DNA from: Elusimicrobiota bacterium
Lineage (GTDB): Bacteria; Elusimicrobiota; Elusimicrobia; Elusimicrobiales; UBA9959
Length of the DNA stretch: 21,719 nt
Assembly: GCA_030639665.1 (NCBI GenBank)
Contig: DAOWCC010000013.1
Span: forward strand, 1 to 21,719
Reading direction: 5' to 3'
The notes under the pieces are model-generated. The model was not told where the DNA came from, made no database searches, and saw only the letters and a list, made by a program, of their open reading frames with translations. Below are positions 1-7,051 of this stretch, in pieces; position 1 is the stretch's first letter; every line of letters begins with the position of its first letter. A program made the position numbers and the translations under genes.

Positions 1-234
1 AGTGTATCTCTCAGAGACAGCGAGGATGTTTGAGGGAGAAAACATTGTTTTCGACTAAGTTCCGGAGCTGACGAAAGTCCGAAAGCCATTATCACATAAA
101 ACCCGCGAGAAGTGAGTATAAAATCTTTGGTGAAAATCTCTCTTTATTACAATCATTTCATTAGCCTACTAAGCGACCATGGTCATGCGAGTAAATACAA
201 CTGGCATGACTTTTTCAAAACAATACCATTAAAG

Positions 235-260
235 AGGTAAATATCGAAAGGACTCTATCC
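235..260 (-). repeat. 26-bp block shared with the kbl-purH gap
   Basis: Read on the minus strand, this block begins GGATAGAGTCCTTTCGATAT and is identical over 26 bases to 13951-13976. Both copies are preceded by a GCGGGT-type sequence, so this end of the window probably holds a further diverged and inverted copy of the long repeat found between kbl and purH. Confidence 0.75.
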
Positions 261-320
261 CCAAAACCCGCGGAACAAAGCTTTGCCGATAATTCTATAT
301 ATATTTATTTAGAATATTTC

Positions 321-436
321 TATCCTCCTTCGCTAAAGCTTCGGAGGGATTCCGCTTTGGAACCTCGACTAGCAAGCCGAGGAGCTTCATTTTGAATTTT
401 TATCCTACTACGCCAAGGCTACGAAGGATTCCGCTT
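321..436 (+). repeat. Two diverged copies of a TATCCTNCTNCGC repeat
   Basis: Copies lie at 321-357 and 401-436. Both follow the pattern TATCCTNCTNCGCNAANGCT and end in GGATTCCGCTT or GGGATTCCGCTT. Each is a near-palindrome, pairing CCTCC with GGAGG or CCT with AGG. Between them is a small stem, CCTCG at 363-367 and CGAGG at 378-382. Nothing coding is visible. Confidence 0.7.
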
Positions 437-462
437 AGCCAACTTTTATAGTCGCGCTAAGC
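433..462. other. Stem-loop overlapping the end of the YacP-like gene
   Basis: A 7-bp perfect stem (GCTTAGC at 433-439, GCTAAGC at 456-462) whose right arm covers the stop codon of the minus-strand gene ending at 457. No T-run follows on the minus strand, so it does not look like a normal intrinsic terminator. Confidence 0.45.
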
Positions 463-888
463 TTCATACTGTTTATTGAGAGCTTTGTTGCATATAGATA
501 TAAATTTTTTACACGACACGCAATTTGTTCCGTCGGCTTTAAGCCTTTCGGTCAATTCCCTGTCCGAAGTTATGGCAACCGTCCTTATATTTTTGCTTTG
601 GAAATAATAGGCCCGCTCCACTATCCAATCATCCGCGCTCCCATCATCAGTAAAAACAATATTCACAGAAGAATGAAGCTTATGTTTAATAGGCCTATAA
701 CCGCCATCCATAACAACTCTGAAAGTTGAAGAACTTAAATCATCAATATCGCAAACATTTTCAAGCCATTGGAAAAACTCGGTCTCAGCCTCAATAAAAT
801 CAAAAAATGGATTTTGATTCCACGCGCTTCTTATAAGATTACAGCCGTCAATCAGATAAACCGTTGCCTTGGTCGAAAGCCTATTCAT
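457..888 (-). CDS. NYN/PIN-fold nuclease, YacP (Rae1)-like
   Basis: A 143-residue protein with the layout of the NYN_YacP family, PIN-like ribonucleases; the Bacillus subtilis member Rae1 cleaves mRNA on the ribosome. Visible acidic and metal-site residues are YLIDGCNL (Asp14, Asn17), VVMDGG (Asp61), DDGSADDWI (Asp81, Asp82, Asp86, Asp87) and AITSDRELTERL (Asp109). This is the expected order for the fold and all acidic positions look intact. It is slightly shorter than typical YacP proteins (about 170 residues). Its start overlaps the stop of the upstream thioredoxin-fold gene by 8 bp, so the two are probably co-transcribed and translationally coupled. The family call is firm, the substrate is unknown. 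A stem-loop covers its stop codon. Confidence 0.85.
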   Translation of the reverse strand: MNRLSTKATVYLIDGCNLIRSAWNQNPFFDFIEAETEFFQWLENVCDIDDLSSSTFRVVMDGGYRPIKHKLHSSVNIVFTDDGSADDWIVERAYYFQSKNIRTVAITSDRELTERLKADGTNCVSCKKFISICNKALNKQYEA

Positions 889-1399
889 TATCTTCCTCTT
901 TTTGACCGATATATTTTCTAATAATGTCCCGGTTTAAATCATTGGTGTCCATAAAATCTCTTACAATGCCCTTATCGTTTATCAAAATACTCATCGGCCT
1001 GTCATAAACCCTGAAATTTTTAAAACTTTCAGCCGGAACTTTTATTCCAATCCGGCCTTTTATATTATTTTCTCTCAAAAATTTTCTAATTTCACCTTCG
1101 CTTTCATCCGTAACAGCGATGAAAACAATTGATTCCCGCTTAAATTCCTCATGTAAATCGTTCAATTTTTTTATCCCATCAAGGCTGCTATCGCGCCATG
1201 AGGCAAAAAAAGAAAGAATCACAAATTCACCTTCAAACTGCTTCAAATCCTCAAACTTTTCCCCTTTTGGCCGGATAATTTTTTTAATAATCAAACCGGG
1301 AGCGGGCTTGCCCACTTCCATAAGCGAAACCGCGGTTTCCTTCTTGGAGGAACAGCCAAAAAAAGAGAACACCATTAATATAATAAGTAGCTTTTTCAT
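881..1399 (-). CDS. TlpA/AhpC-fold lipoprotein lacking the CXXC motif
   Basis: A 172-residue protein beginning with a lipoprotein signal peptide: MKKLL, a hydrophobic stretch, then FFGC with Cys16 as the likely lipidated residue. It should be anchored in a membrane, facing outward. The rest is thioredoxin-like of the TlpA/AhpC type: GKPAPGL near 30-36, FVILSFFASW at 59-68, IVFIAVT at 91-97 and a loop with the expected cis-proline (RPMSILI, Pro135). Where TlpA proteins read W-C-x-x-C, this one reads W68-R-D-S-S72, so both redox cysteines are missing and disulfide exchange is not expected. No Shine-Dalgarno is visible; a TAGAAT box lies at 1414-1419 (minus). It is first in a two-gene unit with the YacP-like nuclease. 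The fold is clear, the role unknown. Confidence 0.8.
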   Translation of the reverse strand: MKKLLIILMVFSFFGCSSKKETAVSLMEVGKPAPGLIIKKIIRPKGEKFEDLKQFEGEFVILSFFASWRDSSLDGIKKLNDLHEEFKRESIVFIAVTDESEGEIRKFLRENNIKGRIGIKVPAESFKNFRVYDRPMSILINDKGIVRDFMDTNDLNRDIIRKYIGQKEEDNE

Positions 1400-1538
1400 A
1401 TAGCGATAGTGTTATTCTACAATATAAAGATAAACAATACGGCAGTAAATTGTTAGTAAAATGTGTCTGTTTTTGCTCCTTTACCTATACCTTGCATTAC
1501 TTCTTTGTGACACTATCCACCTCTATCTGCAGTTTTAT

Positions 1539-1568
1539 TTGGACTTAGTGTTCTTTTTTTGCTATATT
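1539..1568 (+). promoter_or_regulatory. Candidate sigma-70-type promoter of the phosphohexomutase gene
   Basis: TTGGAC (1539-1544), an 18-bp spacer, then TATATT (1563-1568). The start codon follows 9 bp after the -10 box and there is no Shine-Dalgarno, so a start about 7 bp downstream of the box would give a nearly leaderless transcript. The call rests on sequence match only. Confidence 0.4.
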
Positions 1569-1577
1569 TCATTATCT

Positions 1578-3074
1578 ATGAACCATTCAAATATAAAGTT
1601 CGGAACCTCAGGCTGGAGAGCCGTAATCGGAGCGGAATTCAGCTTCAATAATTTACGCAGAGTGGCGCATGCTGTCGCCTCCCATGTAAAAACAAATAAA
1701 ACATACGGTTTTAAAGGCGATGAATATCTGCTTTACCTTAGAGAAAATGGGAAGAAAGCCCCCATTAAACCTTGTATAGTCGTGGGATATGACACAAGAT
1801 ATTTATCCCAGGAATACGCGAAACTTGTAGCGGAAGTTTTCGCCATAGAAAATATCACGGTTATTTTTTCCGATACGGTAGTTCCCACACCCACAATTGC
1901 TTGGGAAGTAATGACCAATAATGCCATAGGCGGAGTTACAATAACAGCAAGCCATAATCCCGCCGAATATAATGGTTTTAAATGGACGCCTTTTTGGGGC
2001 GGCCCCGCCACGCCTGAAATAACGGCCGATATTGAAAAAAAGATAAATACACTTACAATCGCCGAGGTTGATAGGCGTTTGCCTTTTGAACAAGGAGTGT
2101 CTTCGCATACGATAAAAGTTTTGGATTTCCATGAAAATTACCTTAGCCAGATATATTCTTTGCTTGACCAAAATACGATAAAAAAAGCCAAACTAAAGAT
2201 TGCCGCGGATTCGGTTTATGGCACAGCCGCGACATATCTTAGGCCCGCCCTTGAGAAAATGGGAGTAAAAGTAATCGGTTTAAGAGAAGAACGAGATGTT
2301 TTATTCGGCGGACATTCCCCCGATACCGATGAAGAAAATCTCAAAGATTTGCAAAAAATTGTAAAAAAGAACAAGTTCCATCTCGGTCTTGCCTGCGATG
2401 GCGACGCTGACAGATACGGCATTATAGATTCTGACGGAACCTGGATTGCGCCCAATATGATTTTAGGCCTTATCCTTGACCACCTTGTTAAAAATAAAGG
2501 AATGGAAGGAAAAATTTGCCGCAGTGTTATGACATCTCATTTTGTTGACGCGGTGGGCAAATATCACGGACTTGAAACGAGAGAAACGCCGGTTGGATTC
2601 AAATATATAGGCGACTTTCTCAAAACGGGAGAATATTTGATAGGCGGAGAAGAGTCGGCAGGCATGTCCATAATGGGACATGTTCCCGAGAAAGACGGCA
2701 TTCTCGCCTGCTTATTGATAGCCGAAATGATTGCTTATGAAAAAAAGCCCCTAAAAAAACTTTTAGAAAACCTCTATAAAAAAGTCGGCCCTTTCATGAA
2801 TATAAGACTGAATCTGCGCTTAAATGAAAATGAGAATATCGAAAGAATAAACGAAAGACTTACATTAAAACCGCCCCTTAATGTGGCGGGTTTCCCGGTA
2901 TGGAGAATAAACGATGTTGACGGCTTTAAGTTTATAATGAAAGACGGAAGCTGGCTTGGTTTAAGACCGTCCGGAACAGAACCCGTCGTAAGAATTTACG
3001 CCGAAGCCCAAACTCAGGCCAAATTATCGAGTTTTGTAAACGCGGGAAAGAAAATTATCAGCGGTAAATTTTAA
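1578..3074 (+). CDS. Phosphoglucomutase/phosphomannomutase family enzyme
   Basis: A 498-residue alpha-D-phosphohexomutase, which moves phosphate between C1 and C6 of a hexose through a phosphoserine. All four family motifs are present: the phosphoserine loop TITASHNP (Ser125), the metal loop DGDADR (274-279), the sugar loop GEES (357-360) and the phosphate-binding loop RPSGTEP (463-469). The reading frame is open back to 1461, but that part encodes an implausible Leu/Tyr-rich hydrophobic string. Family members begin close to the IKFGTSGWR motif, so ATG 1578 is chosen. That start has no Shine-Dalgarno. Phosphoglucomutase is more likely than GlmM because GlmM carries MSGEXSGH where this has GGEESAGMS. 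Substrate (glucose or mannose phosphate) cannot be settled by eye. It is followed 32 bp later by enolase. Confidence 0.9.
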   Translation: MNHSNIKFGTSGWRAVIGAEFSFNNLRRVAHAVASHVKTNKTYGFKGDEYLLYLRENGKKAPIKPCIVVGYDTRYLSQEYAKLVAEVFAIENITVIFSDTVVPTPTIAWEVMTNNAIGGVTITASHNPAEYNGFKWTPFWGGPATPEITADIEKKINTLTIAEVDRRLPFEQGVSSHTIKVLDFHENYLSQIYSLLDQNTIKKAKLKIAADSVYGTAATYLRPALEKMGVKVIGLREERDVLFGGHSPDTDEENLKDLQKIVKKNKFHLGLACDGDADRYGIIDSDGTWIAPNMILGLILDHLVKNKGMEGKICRSVMTSHFVDAVGKYHGLETRETPVGFKYIGDFLKTGEYLIGGEESAGMSIMGHVPEKDGILACLLIAEMIAYEKKPLKKLLENLYKKVGPFMNIRLNLRLNENENIERINERLTLKPPLNVAGFPVWRINDVDGFKFIMKDGSWLGLRPSGTEPVVRIYAEAQTQAKLSSFVNAGKKIISGKF

Positions 3075-3106
3075 AATTCAATATCCACTTCAGGAGAACC
3101 CACACT

Positions 3107-4393
3107 ATGGACACAAAAATTAAGAAAATAATTTCCAGAGAAATCCTTGATTCCAGAGGCTTTCCCACTGTTGAAACGGATGTTTATCTCGCGGACGGCT
3201 CTTTTGGAAGAGCGGCGGTGCCAAGCGGAGCTTCCACAGGAACTCATGAAGCTTTGGAACTTAGAGACGGCGGAAAAAGATTTATGGGAAAAGGCGTGTC
3301 AAAAGCGGTTGAAAATGTGACCAAGCGCATTCTGCCCGAGATAGTGGGGCTTAAAGCCGACCAGCAGCAAAACATAGACGACATAATGAATGAAATAGAC
3401 GGCACCTCTTTAAAAACAAAACTTGGCGCCAATTCCATTCTTTCGGTTTCAATGGCCATAGCCAGAGCTTCCGCGAACGCCTATAATCTCCCCCTCTACT
3501 CCTATATACGAAAAACATTTTCATTAAAACAAAAAGGCTTCATAATTCCAACGCCCATGCTCAATATCGTCAATGGCGGCAAACATGCCGATAGCGGCAT
3601 TAATATTCAGGAATTCATGATTATACCCATCGGCGCTTCCAATTTCGCCCAAGCGATGAAAATGGGCGCGGAAGTGTATCATTGCCTGAAAAAAATACTT
3701 TCAAAAGGCGGTTATACCGTGTCTGTCGGAGATGAAGGCGGCTTCGCCCCTAAAATATTTACGCACGAAGCGGTCATAGAAACCATTGCCGACGCCATAA
3801 AAGAAGCGGGCTATACCTTCAAAGAAATTAAAATAGGTTTTGATTCCGCCGCGAATGAATTTTATACAAACGGCAGTTATGTTTTTGAATCGCATAATCT
3901 TACCTATAAACAAATGACGGAAAAATATGTCGATTGGAGAAAACATTTCCCCATAGTGTCTTATGAAGACCCCTTGGCCGAAGACGATTGGGAAGGCTGG
4001 AAACACCTTACCAAACAACTTGGAAAAAAAGCCCTTATTATCGGCGATGATTTATTTGTAACAAACCCCATGCGGCTGCGAAAAGGTTTTGAAGAGAAAG
4101 TGGGAAACGCCATACTCATCAAGCTTAATCAAATCGGCTCCTTAAGCGAGACCATAGAGGTTATAAACATGGCGCATAATAAAAATTACGCCACTGTTAT
4201 CAGCCACCGCTCGGGAGAAACCGAAGATTCGTTTATCGCCGATCTCGCGGTAGCGGTCAATGCCGGCGCGATAAAAACCGGCGCGCCTTGCCGCTCTGAA
4301 AGGCTTGCGAAATATAACCAACTCATAAGAATAGAAGAAGAGCTGGGCAAAAAAGCTAAATATGCTAAAGACATGGTATTCAAGCTTAAATAA
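3107..4393 (+). CDS. eno: Enolase (phosphopyruvate hydratase)
   Basis: A 428-residue enolase of normal length, converting 2-phosphoglycerate to phosphoenolpyruvate in lower glycolysis. The N-terminal REILDSRGFPTVE block, the SGASTG loop (40-45) and the barrel active site are intact: Glu169 (QEF), Glu210 (GDEGG), metal ligands Asp246, Glu287 (YEDP) and Asp314 (GDDLF), catalytic Lys339 in ILIKLNQIGSLSE, and HRSGET with His367, Arg368 and Ser369. A clear AGGAGA site lies about 10 bp upstream of ATG. It sits 32 bp after the phosphohexomutase gene and its last 32 bp overlap the FtsB-like gene, so the three are probably one transcript. Confidence 0.98.
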   Translation: MDTKIKKIISREILDSRGFPTVETDVYLADGSFGRAAVPSGASTGTHEALELRDGGKRFMGKGVSKAVENVTKRILPEIVGLKADQQQNIDDIMNEIDGTSLKTKLGANSILSVSMAIARASANAYNLPLYSYIRKTFSLKQKGFIIPTPMLNIVNGGKHADSGINIQEFMIIPIGASNFAQAMKMGAEVYHCLKKILSKGGYTVSVGDEGGFAPKIFTHEAVIETIADAIKEAGYTFKEIKIGFDSAANEFYTNGSYVFESHNLTYKQMTEKYVDWRKHFPIVSYEDPLAEDDWEGWKHLTKQLGKKALIIGDDLFVTNPMRLRKGFEEKVGNAILIKLNQIGSLSETIEVINMAHNKNYATVISHRSGETEDSFIADLAVAVNAGAIKTGAPCRSERLAKYNQLIRIEEELGKKAKYAKDMVFKLK

Positions 4394-4676
4394 ACTAAGC
4401 GATTCAAAAAATTTTAAATATATAATAATCGCGATTATTATCCTTTTCCTTGCCGCCAATAAGGGGTTCAGGTCGCTTATAGGTAATTTCGCTGAACTAC
4501 AAAGCCTCCAAAAAGAACACTTGGCGCTTCAAGAAGAAAATAAAAAATTAAAATTAAAATTGAAGCTTATGAAAAGCGATGATTACATGGAATCCATGGC
4601 GAGAAAAATGGGTTTTCTCAACCCCAATGAAACCGAATACAGATTCCAGCCGCCGAAAAACAATTCGGAAGAATAA
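4362..4676 (+). CDS. FtsB/DivIC-like septum formation initiator
   Basis: A 104-residue bitopic membrane protein with the FtsB/DivIC layout: a short cytoplasmic N-terminus, one membrane helix (about 20-33, YIIIAIIILFLAA), a Leu/Lys/Glu-rich coiled coil (about 43-72), and the C-terminal family block DYMESMARKMGF...NPNETEYRF (74-95), which matches the usual Y-(I/M)-E-x-(I/M)-AR-x-x-(L/M)-G pattern followed by PGE. In other bacteria this protein joins FtsL and FtsQ/DivIB in the divisome. It starts inside enolase with a 32-bp overlap; no later in-frame ATG would keep the membrane helix. An eno-ftsB order is a common bacterial arrangement and supports the call. It is followed 17 bp later by the MBL-fold gene. 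Confidence 0.85.
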   Translation: MLKTWYSSLNKLSDSKNFKYIIIAIIILFLAANKGFRSLIGNFAELQSLQKEHLALQEENKKLKLKLKLMKSDDYMESMARKMGFLNPNETEYRFQPPKNNSEE

Positions 4677-4693
4677 GGGTTAAGGAAGAAATA

Positions 4694-5329
4694 ATGGCTA
4701 TAAAAATTGAACAAATAAAAATCGGACCGCTCGATAATTTTATTTATATTGTTTCGGATGAAACCGAAAAGAATTGCTTTATGATAGATCCCGCCTGGGA
4801 TCCGGCTCTCTTGGATAAATATTTAAATGAAAATTCTCTAAAACTTTCTTTCATACTGCTTACCCATACTCACCCCGACCATATAAACGCGGTTGATTAT
4901 TTCTTAAAAAAAGATAAAGAGCTTAAGGTGTATTTTCATAAAGAAGACGCCTTTATGTATAAGGCGCCAAAAGAACAAACTGAATTCATGGAAGATAAGC
5001 GGGAAATGGAATTTGCCGATAAACGAATTTCCGTTATTCACACGCCAGGACATACCCCTGGCTCCTGCTGTTTTCTTTTTGACGGAAATTTATTTACCGG
5101 AGACACTCTTTTTATAAGCGCCTGCGGCAGAATCGACCTGCCTCGCTCCGATGGAAAAGAACTTGTCAAAAGCCTTGTTAAATTATCCAAATTGCCAGAT
5201 AAAACAAAGGTCTATCCCGGGCACTCCTATAATGGCCGCTCCAGTTCCATAGCCATTGAGAGAGAACATAATCTCTATATGAAACTGGCATTGAAAGATG
5301 AAGAAACATTTTTAAGAGCTATGAGATAA
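4694..5329 (+). CDS. MBL-fold metallo-hydrolase, glyoxalase II-like
   Basis: A 211-residue metallo-beta-lactamase-fold hydrolase. The dinuclear metal site is complete: THTHPDH (His58, His60, Asp62, His63), HTPGHTPGS (His120), GDTLF (Asp137) and YPGH (His177). The segment CGRIDLPRSD after the metal Asp recalls the CGRxD block of hydroxyacylglutathione hydrolases and ETHE1-type persulfide dioxygenases. The C-terminal glutathione-binding domain of true glyoxalase II is absent, so this is the short GloB-like group whose substrates are mostly unknown. Start supported by GGAAGAA upstream of ATG. It lies in a tight run with enolase and the FtsB-like gene; the next gene follows after a short repeat. 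Confidence 0.9.
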   Translation: MAIKIEQIKIGPLDNFIYIVSDETEKNCFMIDPAWDPALLDKYLNENSLKLSFILLTHTHPDHINAVDYFLKKDKELKVYFHKEDAFMYKAPKEQTEFMEDKREMEFADKRISVIHTPGHTPGSCCFLFDGNLFTGDTLFISACGRIDLPRSDGKELVKSLVKLSKLPDKTKVYPGHSYNGRSSSIAIEREHNLYMKLALKDEETFLRAMR

Positions 5330-5330
5330 C

Positions 5331-5363
5331 GATAGGCATAAGGCGAAAGGCTATAGGCATAAG
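5331..5363 (+). repeat. ATAGGCATAAG word repeat
   Basis: ATAGGCATAAG occurs twice (5333-5343 and 5353-5363) around GCGAAAGGCT. It fills almost all of the 47-bp gap between the MBL and HAD genes and resembles the AGGC-AACAGG word repeats at 12155 and 19514. Confidence 0.6.
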
Positions 5364-5376
5364 AACAAAAGGATAT

Positions 5377-6054
5377 ATGCGAAAAAACAATAAAAAAACA
5401 ATTGAGACCAAATGGGCGCTTATATGCGATTTTGACGGAACCATATCGCTTAAAGATGTCGGCGATGTTATTTTAACCCGTTTCAAAGCCGTAACAAGAC
5501 AAGAAATTAAGGACTCATATGATGAAGATGTGGACATGGCAAAATGGATGAAAGAAGTTTTCACGCGTTTAAAGGCCACGCCAAAAGAAATAGAAAAACA
5601 CCTTTTAAAAACCATCCTTATTCGAAAAGGCTTTAAAGATATAATTAAGTTTTGCGATACCAATAGGATACCCATTGAAGTCGTAAGCGGCGGTTTGGAT
5701 TTATATTCCCGGCCTTTATTTAAAAAATGGGGCCTGAATGTAAAATCTTTTTTCGGCAAAGCTAAATTCACAAAGAACGGCTATACGATAAACTATCCCT
5801 ATTTAAACGGCTGTTCTCTTGATGACTTTAAAAAAGCCAGAGTTAAATTTCACCAGTCAAAAAAAAGAAAAGTTATTTTTTGCGGCGACGCGACCACGGA
5901 TTTAAAAGCGGCAATGACAGCCGACAAGGTTTACGCGACAAAAAAGCTTTTAAGCTTATGCAAAACTCATAAGGTCAAAACATCCTGGCTTAGAACTTTT
6001 TTTGATATAAAAAAGTTTATAATAAAAAGCACAAAAGAAACGGGAATAAGGTGA
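5377..6054 (+). CDS. HAD-superfamily phosphatase, MtnX/SerB-like
   Basis: A 225-residue HAD phosphatase. Motif I is ICDFDGTIS, with nucleophile Asp18 and acid/base Asp20. Motif II is VVSGG (Ser104), a lysine near 154-157 fits motif III, and motif IV is FCGDATTDLKAA (Asp171, Asp175). The helical cap between motifs I and II, with a DVGD...F sequence after motif I, is most like the MtnX / phosphoserine phosphatase group. The methionine-salvage phosphatase is one possibility, but no other salvage gene is nearby, so the substrate is left open. An AGGAT site precedes ATG. The last codons and stop (ACG GGA ATA AGG TGA) are written in the same words as the repeat that follows, suggesting the C-terminus was set by repeat DNA. 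Confidence 0.85.
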   Translation: MRKNNKKTIETKWALICDFDGTISLKDVGDVILTRFKAVTRQEIKDSYDEDVDMAKWMKEVFTRLKATPKEIEKHLLKTILIRKGFKDIIKFCDTNRIPIEVVSGGLDLYSRPLFKKWGLNVKSFFGKAKFTKNGYTINYPYLNGCSLDDFKKARVKFHQSKKRKVIFCGDATTDLKAAMTADKVYATKKLLSLCKTHKVKTSWLRTFFDIKKFIIKSTKETGIR

Positions 6055-6133
6055 TAAGATAATACGGGAATATGTTAAATTAAGGAAATTCCTTATTCAC
6101 TTATCAATGTATTTACATATTCTTGTATTTTCG
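6040..6133 (+). repeat. AATACGGGAATATG inverted word repeat
   Basis: An imperfect inverted repeat of about 90 bp built from the words GGAATAAG, GTGATAAG and AATACGGGAATATG, answered on the other side by TTCCTTA, CACTTATC and CATATTCTTGTATT, around a TAAGGAAATTCCTTA centre. It begins inside the last codons of the HAD gene and ends shortly before the lgt start region. Confidence 0.6.
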
Positions 6134-6154
6134 CTGTTAGGAAACTAATTTATT

Positions 6155-6964
6155 ATGCATCCATATCTTCTTAAAATTGGCGATTTCTCCATTCCAACAT
6201 ACGGCATTCTTGTGGCCGCGGGCTATCTTTTGGGCGCTTTTTATATTTACAAAAGACATCACTTGATTAATATAACCAAAGAACAAATTTCCGATATATT
6301 GCTTTTTGCCATTATCGCGGCTTTGCTCGGCGGCAAATTATTTTATGTGTTTATTTTTTGGAATGATTACGGTTTAACCTTCTTTGAAAAAGCTATAAAC
6401 GCCTTAAAAGATTTCAGATACGGTTTTGTTTTTTACGGCGGCCTGATAACTTCCACGATTTTTCTTTATTTCTATTTAAAAAAAAAGAAAATAAACTTTC
6501 TCGCTTTCGCGGATATAGCCGCTCCCGGCATAGTTTTAGGCCATGCCATAGGCCGCATAGGCTGTTTTTTCGCGGGCTGCTGCCATGGCAAGCCGACTGA
6601 TTTTATATGCGCGGTAACATTTAACAATCCCGAAAGCCTGGTTTCCCCCGCCTTAATAGGCGTTCCCGTTCATCCGACTCAGCTTTATTCTTCAGCGGCA
6701 AATTTTATTATTTTTATAGCTTTACACTTTATGCTAAAGGCGTCTCTCAAACATAATTGGAAAAAGGGCTTAATAGCCGCTTCCTATCTTCTGACTTATT
6801 CCATAGCCAGATTTGCGATAGAAATTTTCAGAGGCGACGCGAGAGGGAATTTTATTTTTGCAATGTCACCCTCACAAATAATATCATTATCAGGAGCTTT
6901 AATCGCTCTGCTCTTTTTTTACTTCGCGTGGAAAAACAAAACTATTGCCGTGAAAAGGCAATAG
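6155..6964 (+). CDS. lgt: Prolipoprotein diacylglyceryl transferase
   Basis: A 269-residue inner-membrane enzyme that moves diacylglycerol from phosphatidylglycerol to the lipobox cysteine of prolipoproteins, the first step of lipoprotein maturation. About seven membrane segments are visible, from 16-32 to 243-260. The Lgt signature GHAIGRIGCFFAGCCHG (129-145, Arg134) is present, as are HPTQLY (173-178) and RFAIEIFRGD (219-228). The FYGG at 93-96 replaces the FHGG that contains the essential His of the Escherichia coli enzyme; I believe Tyr is common there in other phyla. TAGGAAA upstream supports the start. The stop codon forms the end of a stem-loop. The lipoprotein at 881-1399 is a likely client. 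Confidence 0.97.
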   Translation: MHPYLLKIGDFSIPTYGILVAAGYLLGAFYIYKRHHLINITKEQISDILLFAIIAALLGGKLFYVFIFWNDYGLTFFEKAINALKDFRYGFVFYGGLITSTIFLYFYLKKKKINFLAFADIAAPGIVLGHAIGRIGCFFAGCCHGKPTDFICAVTFNNPESLVSPALIGVPVHPTQLYSSAANFIIFIALHFMLKASLKHNWKKGLIAASYLLTYSIARFAIEIFRGDARGNFIFAMSPSQIISLSGALIALLFFYFAWKNKTIAVKRQ

Positions 6965-6976
6965 TAGGTAGCAGGC
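6942..6976 (+). repeat. Stem-loop ending on the lgt stop codon, plus AGTAGGTAGCAGGCT
   Basis: CTATTGCC (6942-6949) pairs with GGCAATAG (6957-6964), and the last three bases of the right arm are the lgt stop codon. AGTAGGTAGCAGGCT follows at once. The tdh end has the same plan: a perfect stem at the stop codon followed by AGTAGGTAATTAGGCT. There is no T-run typical of an intrinsic terminator. Confidence 0.65.
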
Positions 6977-7051
6977 TAAAAAAGAGAACATAATAGAAAA
7001 TAGGAAACTCATTATATCCTCTGAACTCTAAACTAACTTATCAAGGAAACT

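Larger units (their letters stand above)
1..456. other. Non-coding repeat-rich stretch
   Basis: I see no convincing gene here. Frame 2 on the plus strand is open only from the window edge to a stop near base 56, about 18 codons, and could be the tail of a gene outside the window. The motif AAAACCCGCG occurs at 98-107 and 263-272 and again at 13873-13882. A 26-bp block at 235-260 matches 13951-13976 in inverted orientation, and GGTCGCTTAGTA on the minus strand near 170-181 recurs in the 13.5-kb repeat (13529-13540). Two copies of a 36-37 bp repeat lie at 321-436. Confidence 0.6.

Noticed and set aside
1461..1577. N-terminal extension of the phosphohexomutase with a hydrophobic, signal-like sequence
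   Set aside because: The extension is Leu/Tyr-rich by chance, the enzyme family is cytoplasmic and starts near IKFGTSGWR, and a promoter-like sequence lies within the extension.
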